From: Cristatella mucedo
Taxonomy: Eukaryota; Bryozoa; Phylactolaemata; Cristatellidae
Length of the DNA: 64,000 nucleotides
Reading direction: 5' to 3'
Assembly: GCA_009760855.2 (NCBI GenBank)
Contig: WPIO01000008.1
Coordinates: 945,001-1,009,000, forward strand
The translations under genes were made by a program, and so were the position numbers. Of the stretch, positions 53,095 to 64,000 are shown in pieces; within the stretch, counting starts at the first letter, position 1; every line of letters starts with the position of its first letter. The notes beneath the pieces are model-generated. The model worked only from the letters and a program-made list of their open reading frames with translations. It was not told where the DNA came from and made no database searches.

Positions 53095-53310
53095 AATACT
53101 ATCTGATTTAGCAGCCTCATTTGTATACACTTGTATATAATTATAATATTATAATATTGTATACATTGGCAGAAGAGCCTGAAGGGCGGCCATCATCATC
53201 ATCGCTTGCAGTTGGTAATAAAGGATCGTCCACTGCAGGATTCGAGCCCACGACCCATCGGTCTCTCGGACGAGCAATCATCTTACCTCCTTGGCTATCA
53301 CTGCCCCTGA
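53095..53310 (-). mobile_element. SINE1 copy with a small AT-rich insertion
   Basis: TACTATCTGATTTAGCAGCC and CTCATTTGTATA, then about 40 bp of AT-rich DNA, then GGCAGAAGAGCC, GGATTCGAGCCCACGACC and CTTACCTCCTTGGCTATCAC. Confidence 0.75.
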
Positions 53311-53513
53311 CTACCTGTAGCCGATACTACCTGGAGCTCTCGTCAATCTTCGTTATTTGAAGAGGTGAAATGCTGCTGCTGTAGATGCTTGAATCACTAG
53401 TACATTCGTCTTCAAGTGGTTGGAGCTTCAACAAAATTAGCGTTCAAGTAGTATAAGATCGACACTGCTTATCAATACTGTAACGAATGAGCCTTGTATA
53501 GATGCGCTAGTAC

Positions 53514-53875
53514 ACTCTGACCCTCTGCACTCTGACCCTCTGGACAGCAGATAAAGGAGCTAAAAGGTGCTGCAGGTGCTGCAGGTGCTGCAGTTGCTAG
53601 AAATGCCAGGCGTAAGCAAGGCTTGTGGAATTCGAGCCCCGAATCCCGACCGATAGCTTGTAAGCATAGCAGCAGAAAGCGAACCGTAACCACAGTAACC
53701 ATTGACTGCTACACTGATGCATGACGCATCTATCCTGATCGCTAAATTCGGCTGCATTGCAGACCATTTCCAGCAAAGCAGCAAAGAGAGCTGCTGTCAG
53801 TCGTAACCGTAGTAACCATAGTAACAGTAACCATAGTAATCCAGCAAAGCAGCAAGGAGAGCTGCCTTTCAGACC
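53514..53875. repeat. Cluster of small tandem duplications
   Basis: ACTCTGACCCTCTG occurs twice near 53514. GGTGCTGCA occurs three times near 53567. A 71-bp spaced repeat of CAGCAAAGCAGCAA lies at 53771 and 53842, with AGTAACC repeats between. Confidence 0.8.
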
Positions 53876-53949
53876 AAGCTGTCGTAGCTTCAAGGCATCG
53901 CCGCCGCAACAGACTATTCTTGCAATATCACTGTTGCACACTGAACCAC

Positions 53950-54105
53950 CCCAGGTTTGCCGCAGTGGTTAAGATGCTCGCATTTAAGGACCGAGGTCAA
54001 GGTAAATGCATTTGAGGACTGAGGTCGTGGGGCATATGCGAGAGCGCGTGAAGAAAAACGATTGTGTTCACTCAGGACGCGATGCAAATGAATTTTATTA
54101 TAAGC
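53950..54105 (+). mobile_element. SINE2 copy (diverged)
   Basis: GTTTGCCGCAGTGGTTAAGA, ACTGAGGTCGTGGGGCATAT and a tail ending in GCAAATGAATTTTATTATAA. Confidence 0.65.
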
Positions 54106-54739
54106 TAACCAGAATTAACGGCTCTCTCGCGCATGATGTGCGATTATGAATACTCTCTGTTGTATAAATTCACGAGTACTAATGCTTATAACGCAAGAAT
54201 TGCTAATTAACTCCGTTGGTCAGAAGCGTAGTCTTTGGTCGATTACGGCAGAACGTATTTTAAGGCTGTGTGATATGCTTTTCTCTAACTTCTTCTCAGC
54301 ACCTCTGCCCTCTTCTGGAGTCCGCAGGGTCAGGTAACTCGCTTCTGTATTAGCCAAAATCTATTCTGTCAGATCAAACTGGCACCCACCTTTAAAGGAC
54401 TCGCCGAGATGCTGTCCTTGATAGTCTCCTAATTACTTAATTACGAAGGGAGTTAATTCTATAAATTAGAAGAAAATTCTGGTTGATCATTTAAATTAGA
54501 TGGTTATTCAAATTGGCATGCACATGAATTAGACGACGTTGCAGTACTTGCCTCTCACTCCTTTTTGCCTTCACGTTTACCAAAATATTGTCTTCCACCC
54601 AAATCTGAGTAGGGGCACCGTACTAGCACGGCCTCCTAGATGGCGGATGACTATAGGCACAGCTAACTAAGTGAATCGGGTAGGAGGAGCAAGTACTGCA
54701 AAAAGTCTGATTATGAATTATCTCAGATTATTACCGCTG
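54106..54739. other. AT-leaning intergenic DNA, nothing assigned
   Basis: No coding or repeat signal recognised. Confidence 0.35.
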
Positions 54740-55145
54740 AGCAAGATAGTAAAGGGACATACAAGTGAATAATAGAACCTTAAAATAGAAGGCTTGCTTG
54801 ACTAGGCGCCAATGCAGGTGTCGGTTAGGAGAAGTTCAATATTCTTAATTTTCGTCTCACTAGAGAGTTCGGCGGGCCTGCAGAAATGGATAGGTAGAAT
54901 TCGCTACCAGAGAGTGGCCGCGAACGATGGGAAAATAGTCGCCACTTGCAATCTCTCACCGTTTAGCTTGAGCGTTCTCATGGATACGCCGATTAGCTAC
55001 AGGTCATCTGCAGGGCAGATGATAACGGATTGCTCAATCAGGATTATATCTTTGAAACTGTGCGCAAGCAGCTGTTCTCCTATTTCTGATCGGCGATCGG
55101 CCGTCTCTCGTTGCAAACTGCCAAGCCCGAAATTACGTCGGATTT
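54740..55145 (-). mobile_element. Possible very old LINE A-like fragment
   Basis: GGCTTGCTTGACTAGGCGCC followed by AATGCAGGTGTCGGTTAGG and TACAGGTCATCTGCAGGGCA resemble LINE A or B minus-strand coding sequence. No reading frame survives, and identity is by eye only. Confidence 0.3.
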
Positions 55146-55512
55146 AAAGGTAAAGCAAAGGGAAGGGCTCCAGCTTGCATCACTCATAATAATAGTATTA
55201 CGAGGGAGCAGACATTTCTGTACAGCGTTAAGAGAGCAACGTAAATCTCCTTCCAGTCACTAATGCTGATAACGTATTTCCTTGATCTAATGAGCCCCCG
55301 AGAGTCCGAGATATAGTTTGTCCCCAAAGCATCGCAATGAAAGGCTTCCGATAATAAGTTGCAGCACGTCTGTGCTTAAGTACTTGACCTATTCACCTAT
55401 TGACCTATTCACGCGATGCCTGAGATGCTTACGAGCCGAGTAAGAGCCACTCGTTGACTGACGATACGGGCAGAGTCGTGAACAAGTTCTTCCTTGTTGA
55501 AGGGGAGGGTAC

Positions 55513-55690
55513 GGTGAGCCGTAATGGCTCACTAGGTAAGGCGGTTGCTTTTCACGACCTCGGGGCCGAGGTCGTGGGTTCGAATCCTGTGGTGGGCGAT
55601 CCTTCATCGCCGCTGCAAGCGGTGGTGATAGCCGTCGAGGCTCTTCTGTCTCTATACAAAAGAGGCCGTTAAATCAGCTTGCATTTATTA
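55513..55690 (+). mobile_element. SINE1 copy, plus orientation, well preserved
   Basis: The tRNA-like head runs GTGAGCCGTAATGGCTCACT then AGGTAAGGCGGTTGC. It has an A-box-like TGGCTCACTAGG and a B box GGTTCGAATCC at 55578-55588 that fits the pol III consensus. The body ends AAGAGGCCGTTAAATCAGCT and an A/T-rich tail. It is the best copy for defining the family. Confidence 0.88.
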
Positions 55691-55805
55691 TAATAAGAGT
55701 AAAAAAATAATAATAATGGTGACTATACATTTGTATAGCACCCTCAGAGAACTACATCTCTTTCTAGGGACTTTACAGATGCTGTAAAGGGATGCATACC
55801 ATTTG
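55690..55805 (-). mobile_element. LINE A tail fragment
   Basis: AATAATAATGGTGACTATAC, then CACCCTCAGAGAACTACATC and TTTACAGATGCTGTAAAGG. It follows a SINE1 copy directly. Confidence 0.65.
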
Positions 55806-55979
55806 TAAATGAGCAGCCTGTCAAAAGTCTTGGGAGATTGTACTCGGCTCCTCCGTTCGACAGGTTTCTTTGGAAAGGCAGCTCAAAAGAAAGCTGAATT
55901 ACGACCGACTGGAGCCAGCGACGTATGCGGTCGGCCAAGGGAATGCAAGCTGGGAGCCTGCTCGACCTCCTACACGGAC

Positions 55980-55981
55980 CG

Positions 55982-56029
<48 letters not shown>

Positions 56030-56030
56030 G
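55980..56030. repeat. (CAT)n microsatellite
   Basis: About 16 ATC/CAT units. Confidence 0.95.
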
Positions 56031-56310
56031 CGGCATCTCTCGATTCATGACATTGAGCCCCATTCCATTAAGCGTTCCACGGAGCAGAGCAGGAAGCGAG
56101 CCGTCACTATTGTTCTGTACGATGTACGGTACGATTTTTCTGATCCGGCCACGTGCTTTACAGTATATACACGTATAACGCGCACTGTTCAATATTATCA
56201 TACATGTATGACACTCGCGCATTGTTCAGTACAATCATAAAGATCCTTGAGAAGTCGTCGGCACCGCTATTTCCCTGGGTAGGTGTCGTTCGTTTATTCA
56301 AACTGGGCGT

Positions 56311-56360
56311 CGTGGCACTCTGCAGGAGCCATCAACGTGGCACTCTGCAGGAGCCATCAA
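56311..56360. repeat. 25-bp tandem duplication
   Basis: The unit CGTGGCACTCTGCAGGAGCC plus five bases occurs twice. Confidence 0.9.
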
Positions 56361-56377
56361 CGACACGACCGGCTCCT

Positions 56378-56471
56378 CTAGTCGCTTCGCAGGTTCAAGC
56401 CGTCGTCGATGCGCTCGAACTCGAACGCGTCCTCCTCTTTGTCTGACTCGTCCTCATCGGGTCCTTCTTGT
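56378..56471 (-). CDS. Candidate terminal coding exon of an unknown gene
   Basis: After a CATGAGCCAG acceptor on the minus strand, 31 codons run to a TAG at 56380-56378. They include DESDKEEDAFEFERIDDG and have strong G/C at third positions, unlike the flanks. Acidic tails are common at protein ends. No upstream partner exon was identified, so this remains weak. A 25-bp duplication lies just beyond the stop. Confidence 0.25.
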
Positions 56472-57209
56472 CTGGCTCATGATGAACATGATGAACCAGG
56501 GAGTACAATATGGCGAACCGAAGGCGGAAGAAGTGGAGAAGCCTGGAGAGCCGGGCTCTCAGGATCTCCAGCTCAGCCAATCAGCCCACACCGCGCGACT
56601 GGCTCGTCCAGTGGCTCAGGAGTGCGAGTTATCTCAAGTCTTCATATTATACATTTAAATTTGACTTTGGGCGCTGTGTGGTAAGTAAAATTGCAACAAA
56701 ATGTGTCCATTATACTTTATTCAAAATAAGCAGGTCAAGCCAAATAGTTTCTTTACCTCGAAAAAGAATTCGTTACCCCTCAGTCCACAGAATCATTAAA
56801 TCCACGATACTTCCTCTGAGCTACTCACTGTTTCTGACCCTGTAACACAAGCAGCTTGGCCAGCTGTAAACTCTGCAGCAACATATAACAAACATACAGG
56901 ACAGAACCACGCGACGATTCTACGACGGCTGGCCGGCGGGCGGGCCCGGGTATCATGGGGCGGCCGGGCAATAAACGGCAAGTCGCCGGTCGGACAAACA
57001 GTCAAACCACTTGAATCAGAAAGGGTAGCGTTCACTTGGAGACTCTGGACGAACAATAGCCGTCCCACACGAAATTGGCTAGGTATGCCGAGAAGTTTCA
57101 ACACGAAAACATAGCGGGCACCATTTTTAAAGTCATTCCTCGAAATCAGGTCCATCTTCCCCCGGATCTGTGCACTGGGAGAAAAAAGTCTCAACGCTGT
57201 TATGTATAA

Positions 57210-57432
<223 letters not shown>

Positions 57433-57434
<2 letters not shown>

Positions 57435-58730
57435 TTGATCTAGCCTGGCAATAAGGTAGTAGCTCTACTGGACGTGCAAAGCCCTGGGTTTGTACAGTAT
57501 TGACACATCCAAGAGAGAAGCCTGTAGTAATACTTGAAGAGATGAGGGAAGTTGTTGAAAGGTGGGGGAATCGTTACCGTGTCACTGGACAAGCTGGGAG
57601 TTAGGGACAAACCCTACCTACCAAGCTCACGTGTACCCAGCTGAGACTGCGGCAGCACCACCTGCCTTCCTGCCTGCCTGCCTGGCCGTCTGGCTTCGGG
57701 CTACAAACAATCAGCTGCCAGAACTATGCAATTTGGTCGGGTGGCAACTCTGTTAAGACAATAAGTTGGTGAGTTGTGCTAGATCGTAGCTGGATCGTAG
57801 GACATTAGCACATTACGTGAGGCTGCAAACAAAGAGTCATAACGTGTGCCCACGTGGAGATGCAATCAGGTTCGACAGACGCTCAAGAAGCTGACGGCGG
57901 CGGAAGCTGCGAACTGGAGCAGGAGAAGAGCAAACGAAGTGAGCGAATGGTTCCACGGGATGGACAAGGCGAGATACGATGGCCTAACCTAGATTAGTGG
58001 GCGCTCGATGCTATGTTGGTAGATCGATTACTTCTTTCCTTGGTCATGTCGGTTTTGGGGGGAAAAACGTCTGCAGAAAGCTGTCCAACAAATAGGCAGT
58101 GCTGTTGGAGCAGGTAGGGCTAGGGAAATGGTTACAGTGCGAAAACCTATTGAATCAGAAGGGGATGGGGTGAAAACTCTTGGTCAGCGAATGAGTTAAA
58201 AATCATTAACCCCCTCCATAATTGAGAGGAAGCTTCGGCCGATGGTGATAGAGTAAGAAGTTGTACTCTGGCAGCATTCAGATGCAGATGAGTCAACTGT
58301 GGGCAGGCGCCCACGGGCATAACGATGCCTCCCACGAGAAGCTGAGAGCGGTCAGCTTCGGTTCATTCTCGTCTGGCCTTGCATCTGGAGACATGCTGCC
58401 GCGAGCTGCTGCTCGATGCAGCAGCAACAGGAAGTGAAACTGGAGATTCTCGTCTGCCTCGGCGTCGACTGGCTGTCAGCTCTTGCTCGCTCTCACAGAC
58501 TGCCCAGATGCCCATACCCACCCACCCACCACGGCCATTTTGAGCAGCCCTATCTCAAACGAGCAGCACGAATCGGCTCAAGTTTCGCACAGCGGTCGCA
58601 GTCTAAACAAAGTGACAACACTGTTTAAGGAGCCGCCCTATACGAGGTCTTCTGCAGCGGCAGAAAGTCCCGCGGTTGACGCCCTGTTTAGTTCGATAAT
58701 AGGCTTTTGGCGGCTGTCGTGCTTCGGCTA
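57433..58730. other. Unique DNA, nothing assigned
   Basis: Short frames only. A CCTG run near 57663-57685. Confidence 0.4.
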
Positions 58731-58765
58731 GATTGCCTCAGTCACGTGCCGACAGCTTCAAGCTC

Positions 58766-58796
<31 letters not shown>

Positions 58797-59700
58797 CGCC
58801 GGCATTGACGACGTTGATCCGCCTGCGCCTGCTGTGCATCCGGAGCGGCCAGTGCAGCGAGGTCAGACGGGCACCGTCGCCATGGCTAGCACGGCTGCCT
58901 TTCTCGTGCTCTGTGGCCCTTGAATTGCTTGCTCCAGTGAGCCGATCTCTCTGCCGCTCTGTCTGCCGCACCCACCTGGCCGGGCTCACTGACAGGCCGT
59001 TCGTTTATCGGAGCATCGAATGCAACCGGAATTGTCGCTGCCGTTTGAATGGGCTCGCTCGGGTTGCTCGAGCTCTGGCGCTAGCAGTCGTCTCAGCACC
59101 GAGCAACTGGGGGGCGAGACAACAGCTAAAGAGCTACGACTTGGGGCCGAGCGAGCGAAGCTGGCGAGCTCGATCTCGAGCTCGGACCGGATGTTCGCCG
59201 AGCGAGCCGCCGTGCGACCTGCGCTGGGCTTTTTGGCTGCAGCCGCGAGCTCTTCTTCTTCTTTCGACCCTTCGACCTCGCTCAGCCTCCGCCCTAGCCC
59301 TCCCCGTGCGTCCGTCTGCGCATCGTCCGTCGTGCCGTCGCGAACGCGCACGACCGCCACCTGTCCGTCGGCTCGGTCGCATTCCTTTCGCTGCGATACG
59401 GCGGGCAAAGGCGGGCAAAGACAGGCAAATCCTGCCGCCTGCGACCTCTCCTCTTGCAACGACGGCACGGCACGACTTGACGGCACTGCACGGCTTCTGC
59501 GTAAGAGAAGCCTTCGTTGCTCGGACGGCGCGGCAGGTTTGCAGCAGGTGTTCATGGCCGGCGGGCAGCTGCTCGCCGGCGGCAATGAAAGTGGCCGAAC
59601 GATCCCTTCTTATTTCTGAACATCTGCTTGAGACGCGTGTCTTGCACCAACCAATCAATCGGCCCATCATTTTGGCTGGGCCAAGTTGGTAATGCCGAAG
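58731..59700. promoter_or_regulatory. GC- and CpG-rich island with long open frames on both strands
   Basis: Frames of 319 codons (58733-59692 +), 199 codons (59020-59619 +) and 199 codons (59585-58986 -) overlap. All have high G/C at third positions, and none shows a known domain. The island could be a promoter and first exon of an unseen gene. Confidence 0.3.
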
Positions 59701-59744
59701 ACCTAACCGCACAAATGGAGCTGTCACCGTCCTAACCCCACAAA

Positions 59745-60030
59745 GGAGGAGGGAGAGAACTGGAGGAGCAGGAGGAGCAGGAGGAGGAGGAGGAGGAGCA
59801 GGAGGAGTAGGAGGAGGAGGAGGAGGGAGAGAACTGGAGGAGCAGGAGAAGCAGGAGGACTGAAGGAGGAGGAGGAGGAGGAGGAGCAGGAGGAGCAGGA
59901 GAAGTAGGAGGAGGAGCAGGAGGAGTAGGAGGAGGAGGAGGAGGGAGAGAACTGAAGGACCCGGAGAAGGAGGAGGAAAACGAGGAGAACGAGGAGGGAG
60001 ATAACTGAAGAAGCAGGAGGAGGAGCAGGA
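59745..60030. repeat. (GGA)n-rich polypurine tract
   Basis: About 285 bp, nearly all purine on the + strand, with GGAGGAGCAGGA units. The minus-strand frame across it codes poly-Leu/Ser/Pro. Confidence 0.9.
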
Positions 60031-60544
60031 GAACTGACGGAGCAGCTGAAGAGCTGCTGCTGGAGGCTCGGTGCCAGGCTTCTTGCACGTCCTGCAGGGC
60101 GAAGCTTGGCCAGCGCCGGCCGAGGCTCTCGCTCCTAAGCTCGATGTCCCTGAATGCTTCTGCACATCGTTCTGGCCGTCGGCTTAGTCCCCTGCTAGTC
60201 CTTGTAATTGCATTTAGCTGCCAGGCTCGCTGTCTAGACGCTCTTTCTTAGGGTCGTGCTTCGATGGCAGGCGAACTCTCGGCGGCGGTGGCGGCGGCGG
60301 TTCAGCGATTCCTGCAGGCTAGCCTTCCGTCGACCGCTCTTCTTCTTGCTTGCATTTCAATCTCGTCCGGCCGTGCGCTTGCTTGTATCGACATACTAGG
60401 CATTAAAGCTCACCTCAGTCCATTGAGCAGAACGTGACAATTCGTCTCTAATAGCAGCAGAAGCAGAGCCGTCTGAAATACGGCTACAAACTCGACAGAA
60501 ATTGTAATTCAGCAATGCCTGCTGCTCTCAATAACATCTTCCAT

Positions 60545-61142
<598 letters not shown>

Positions 61143-62059
61143 AAATTTCCCTCTCACCCCGTCTCTCCCTTCGTGAGTGCTCGATATGTGAATACCTTCA
61201 AGAAGTTTGTCAGCCGTGCCTCAGTCGCTGACATTGCCTGGGTTATTGATATGCAGATAGCGGAAAACCTGCGACGATACTAAGTCCTGACAATAAATGC
61301 TGGCATATCTTATGCTACACGTATAAGGAGTTTGTCAACGCGTCTCGAGCGAGGATTAGACTTCTTAAGGCGTGCTCATTTCAGTTTCGCCTGTCATTTA
61401 CCGAGGCAAGCAGAATATACGTAGCTAGCCCTCATACTGTTGAAAGACGAAACGTCATACCAGGACACGTTATCACACGTACTAGATTAAGCCTCGCATG
61501 CTGAGGGTCTGCTCACTTCGGGCATTTCTACCTCGCCAGAGAACGTGTTCGAAAAAGCCAGTGGTAGCAGGTCATCGTGTCTAGCTCAGCGGTTGCTTAA
61601 GCAATTTTCTAAAGGTTCAAATTAAAACGGTTACCTGTTTAAAATTAATCCCATCATAACAGCTAGCTTATCTGTCATCTCGCGATCAAGCCAGCCTTAG
61701 GTAAGGATCAGCAGCGTGTGGTTGCAACAAGGCTGGGCTGTCATTTTAAAGTGCTGGCAAAAATCCACTGTCCTAATCTATTAGGTGAGTGTTCGCAGCA
61801 CGTAAATTTGAAGGATTCATCAGCACTATCGTGCATTTCAATGTCTAACCATTCACTAGCTTTCCTTATCGTCTCTTCAGACGTAGAGCAATAAAAATTA
61901 AACTACGTCGTTTACTCAGCAGGCAAGCAGGCGAAAATTCTTGGATTGTGCACTAATTTGCTTCAAAATCCATATCAAGACGTTTTTAATCTAGGCTAAA
62001 ATTATGCCAATACTCCGAGCTATATATATATATATATATCCGAGATTTAAGCACTCTCT
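61143..62059. other. Unique DNA, nothing assigned
   Basis: Only a short (AT)n near 62021-62039. Confidence 0.4.
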
Positions 62060-62170
62060 TCAGTGGCTGCATGCACAATGTCAGCACGCATAATCACACA
62101 AAGGATGAACCAAGGGGACCCACTAAATGCTGTGATACATAGATGCATGTTTAGTTTCTTTTTTAAATCT
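62060..62170 (-). mobile_element. LINE A 3' UTR fragment
   Basis: AGTGGCTGCATGCACAATGT and GACCCACTAAATGCTGTGAT match the LINE A 3' UTR. No tail is visible. Confidence 0.55.
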
Positions 62171-62547
62171 ACCTTTCTTTCTGCGTCATCATTATTTGTT
62201 GGCGGATGCATCAGCGTCACTGTCCCTAAACTTGCTGTCACTGTCCCCAAACTTGGTACTTGACAACGGACTTCTCCGATCCAACTGGAAGGATAACCGT
62301 AGTTTTACCATGTGCAGAGAACTGTGGATTCGGACCATTCCATTCTTCTTAACTCACCTCAAGACTCTATAACATTAAATTTCATGAAATTTACAAATAT
62401 TTCAGTACAACTCCAAGAAAATCGGTCTGTTTCAAACAAGCGCACATGCTGTAGCTAACTACTTGCAGATCTTTTATCCAGAGCGATTTTCATCCAGAGC
62501 GATTTGTGACTTTTTTCAACACTTCTAGAGTTATCGCCTACACCATC

Positions 62548-62712
62548 TAGCCAGGCTGGTTTGGCCCAGTGGTTAAGGTGCTCACCTCGACCAGTGTCAA
62601 AATGAATGTATTTGATGGCCTAGGTGGTGTGCTCGAGTCCGGGGGCATTTGTGAAGCGACTGAATAAAGATCAACTTCCCTACAGGCTGTGTACAAATGA
62701 ACGACATATTAT
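62548..62712 (+). mobile_element. SINE2 copy
   Basis: CTGGTTTGGCCCAGTGGTTA, GTGCTCGAGTCCGGGGGC and GTGTACAAATGAACGACATA. Confidence 0.75.
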
Positions 62713-63289
62713 ATTAGCCTGTCAACGTAGAAGCCTCTTTCGTAACGCTAGCTCTTCCGGAGAATACGAGCAGGCTACACACATGCTGCAGCCAAACATC
62801 GGCTCTCGGTAGCCCAACGTTTACATTAGCGAATACCGCGTCAGTCATTTGCATCTTAAATCACTCCCCCCTAGATATCCGTAATCGAGACTCGAAAAGG
62901 CAGCTTTGGATCGTGACGGATCAGTTAAGAAACATATAAAGGGCATAATCTTACTGGGCATGGCTGTGCCACTAAATCGTGCCGATGCGAATGCAAATAT
63001 GAGATCGCAGACTACGTTTATACAGAGCGAAAAGCACAGAGGAATCGCTGCCTGCTGCCTGCTTATAAAAGTTTTTCCTTGAGCACAGTCTTCCGGCATT
63101 AAAAGAAAGGCACGTGGCTCTTGTAAATACTGCACCTCTGAGTAGTCGAATAACGGTGTGCAATCAGGGGCTCCAGAGAGACTCGTCACTGGGACTCGTA
63201 AGTTCATCGATAGGCTCTCCGCGGCTCAGCTCTCTCTCGTGCCTAGCTGTCGTGCCTAGCTGAAGTGCCTATCTAGTTGTAGCCTCCTC
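62713..63289. other. Unique DNA, nothing assigned
   Basis: A 120-codon minus frame (63207-62845) shows no domain. Confidence 0.35.
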
Positions 63290-63430
63290 GTGCCCTCAGC
63301 TGCGAAATGAACGTTAGCGTTAGCTGCTCCATTGTTTCGCCAAAAGACAGTTCGCAGCAAAAGCTTTTGCTCTGCAGATCCGAGACTTGCGGAACTCGAT
63401 TCCACAATTCGTACGTAACGTTTTCTCTCG
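63290..63430 (+). pseudogene. LINE B short fragment
   Basis: TCCATTGTTTCGCCAAAAGA, AGCTTTTGCTCTGCAGATCC and GATTCCACAATTCGTACG match the LINE B coding end. It is short and decayed. Confidence 0.55.
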
Positions 63431-63654
63431 TGCTGCGAGACCCGTGTGAACCCATGGTGAACTTTGTCCTTCGGCCTTTGGCTTGGTTATCGCGATGGAA
63501 CTTCGCAGTTGCTAGATGATGTCACTATATATACGCAGCATCTTATTTCTTAGTACTTAAAGCATGCCAAGCTGGGTCGTGTCGATGCTGAACAAGCACG
63601 GCTGTCAAAGCGGAGCCGAAAGACCCGGGTCTCAGGCGCCCAGGAAGGGGCGCT

Positions 63655-63800
63655 CACACTTCATGACCCAGGGTTCCAGGGTTCGTGGGTTCGAGCTCTG
63701 CAGCGGGCAAACCTTTATTGCCCACTGCAACGGTACTGATAAGTGTTAATGCTCTTCTACAGCTATATAAACCAGGCAGTTAAATTGGCTAACATTTACA
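63655..63800 (+). mobile_element. SINE1-like copy (diverged)
   Basis: GTTCGTGGGTTCGAGCTCTG, ACCTTTATTGCCCACTGCAA, then ATGCTCTTCTACAGCTATAT and CAGTTAAATTGGCTAACA. Confidence 0.65.
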
Positions 63801-64000
63801 TAACTCTACCTGGCTTCCTTGAGTTAAACCACTCTAGGTCATTAGATGCACGAGTGCCCGTCATCGTGGGTAGATTGTGCTAGATTGTGCACCGTCATCT
63901 GACCGGTAGGAAGCGCCGGCGGTGACGTTGCAGCATTCCAGCTGGAGCCGGTAAGCCGACATGCGGACAGCGGCGAGAGGCATAAATCATCAAGGAAGCG

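Noticed and set aside
55513-55690. Functional tRNA gene (A and B boxes present)
   Set aside because: The same unit with a fixed non-tRNA body and tail recurs many times, so it is a SINE. The cloverleaf cannot be closed convincingly.
59134-60165. 343-codon minus frame with poly-Leu/Pro
   Set aside because: It is largely the GGA polypurine tract read backwards.

Overview
The window is animal nuclear DNA. It contains split genes with GT–AG introns, CR1/L2-like LINEs, two families of tRNA-derived SINEs and very long dinucleotide microsatellites. A nearly complete CSL gene (Su(H)/RBPJ, the Notch-pathway DNA-binding factor) shows that the host is a metazoan. Repeat style and exon sequence suggest an invertebrate, perhaps a lophotrochozoan such as a mollusc, annelid or flatworm. 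The species cannot be settled from this sequence.

The one gene I can build with confidence is Su(H) on the + strand, in eleven coding exons from about 19.1 to 33.3 kb. All exon phases are compatible. The model starts at an ATG in a GCCGCCATGG context at 19075, stops at 33297-33299, and gives 493 codons plus stop, close to the usual CSL length. A GC- and CpG-rich stretch upstream (about 16.3-18.5 kb) is the likeliest promoter/5' UTR area. The introns hold microsatellites, including a nearly pure (GT)n of about 600 bp, and mobile-element remnants.

Layout: 0-3.1 kb is GC-rich CAG/CTG-rich DNA with no recognised gene. From 3.3 to 16.2 kb there are SINEs, two LINE families (here called LINE A and LINE B) and microsatellites. 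From 16.3 to 34 kb lies the Su(H) locus. From 34.7 to 58 kb the DNA is mostly intergenic and lower in GC, with old LINE/SINE copies (one a three-level nest), AT-rich palindromes, a decayed copy of a multicopy animal protein family (45.6-46.7 kb), and several tandem duplications. From 58.7 to 60.2 kb is a second GC-rich island with overlapping open frames and a GGA/polypurine tract. The last 4 kb hold a 590-bp (CT)n tract and old SINE/LINE pieces.

The main finds are these. (1) A 180-bp element at 27543-27722 matches the non-autonomous form of the horizontally transferred hAT transposon family SPIN (SPACE INVADERS); it sits inside a SINE, inside a Su(H) intron. (2) SINE2 and LINE A share their 3' tails, the signature of a SINE parasitising a LINE's reverse transcriptase. 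(3) There are several nested insertions with visible target-site duplications. (4) There are perfect AT-cored palindromes. LINE A, LINE B, SINE1 and SINE2 are my own working names.
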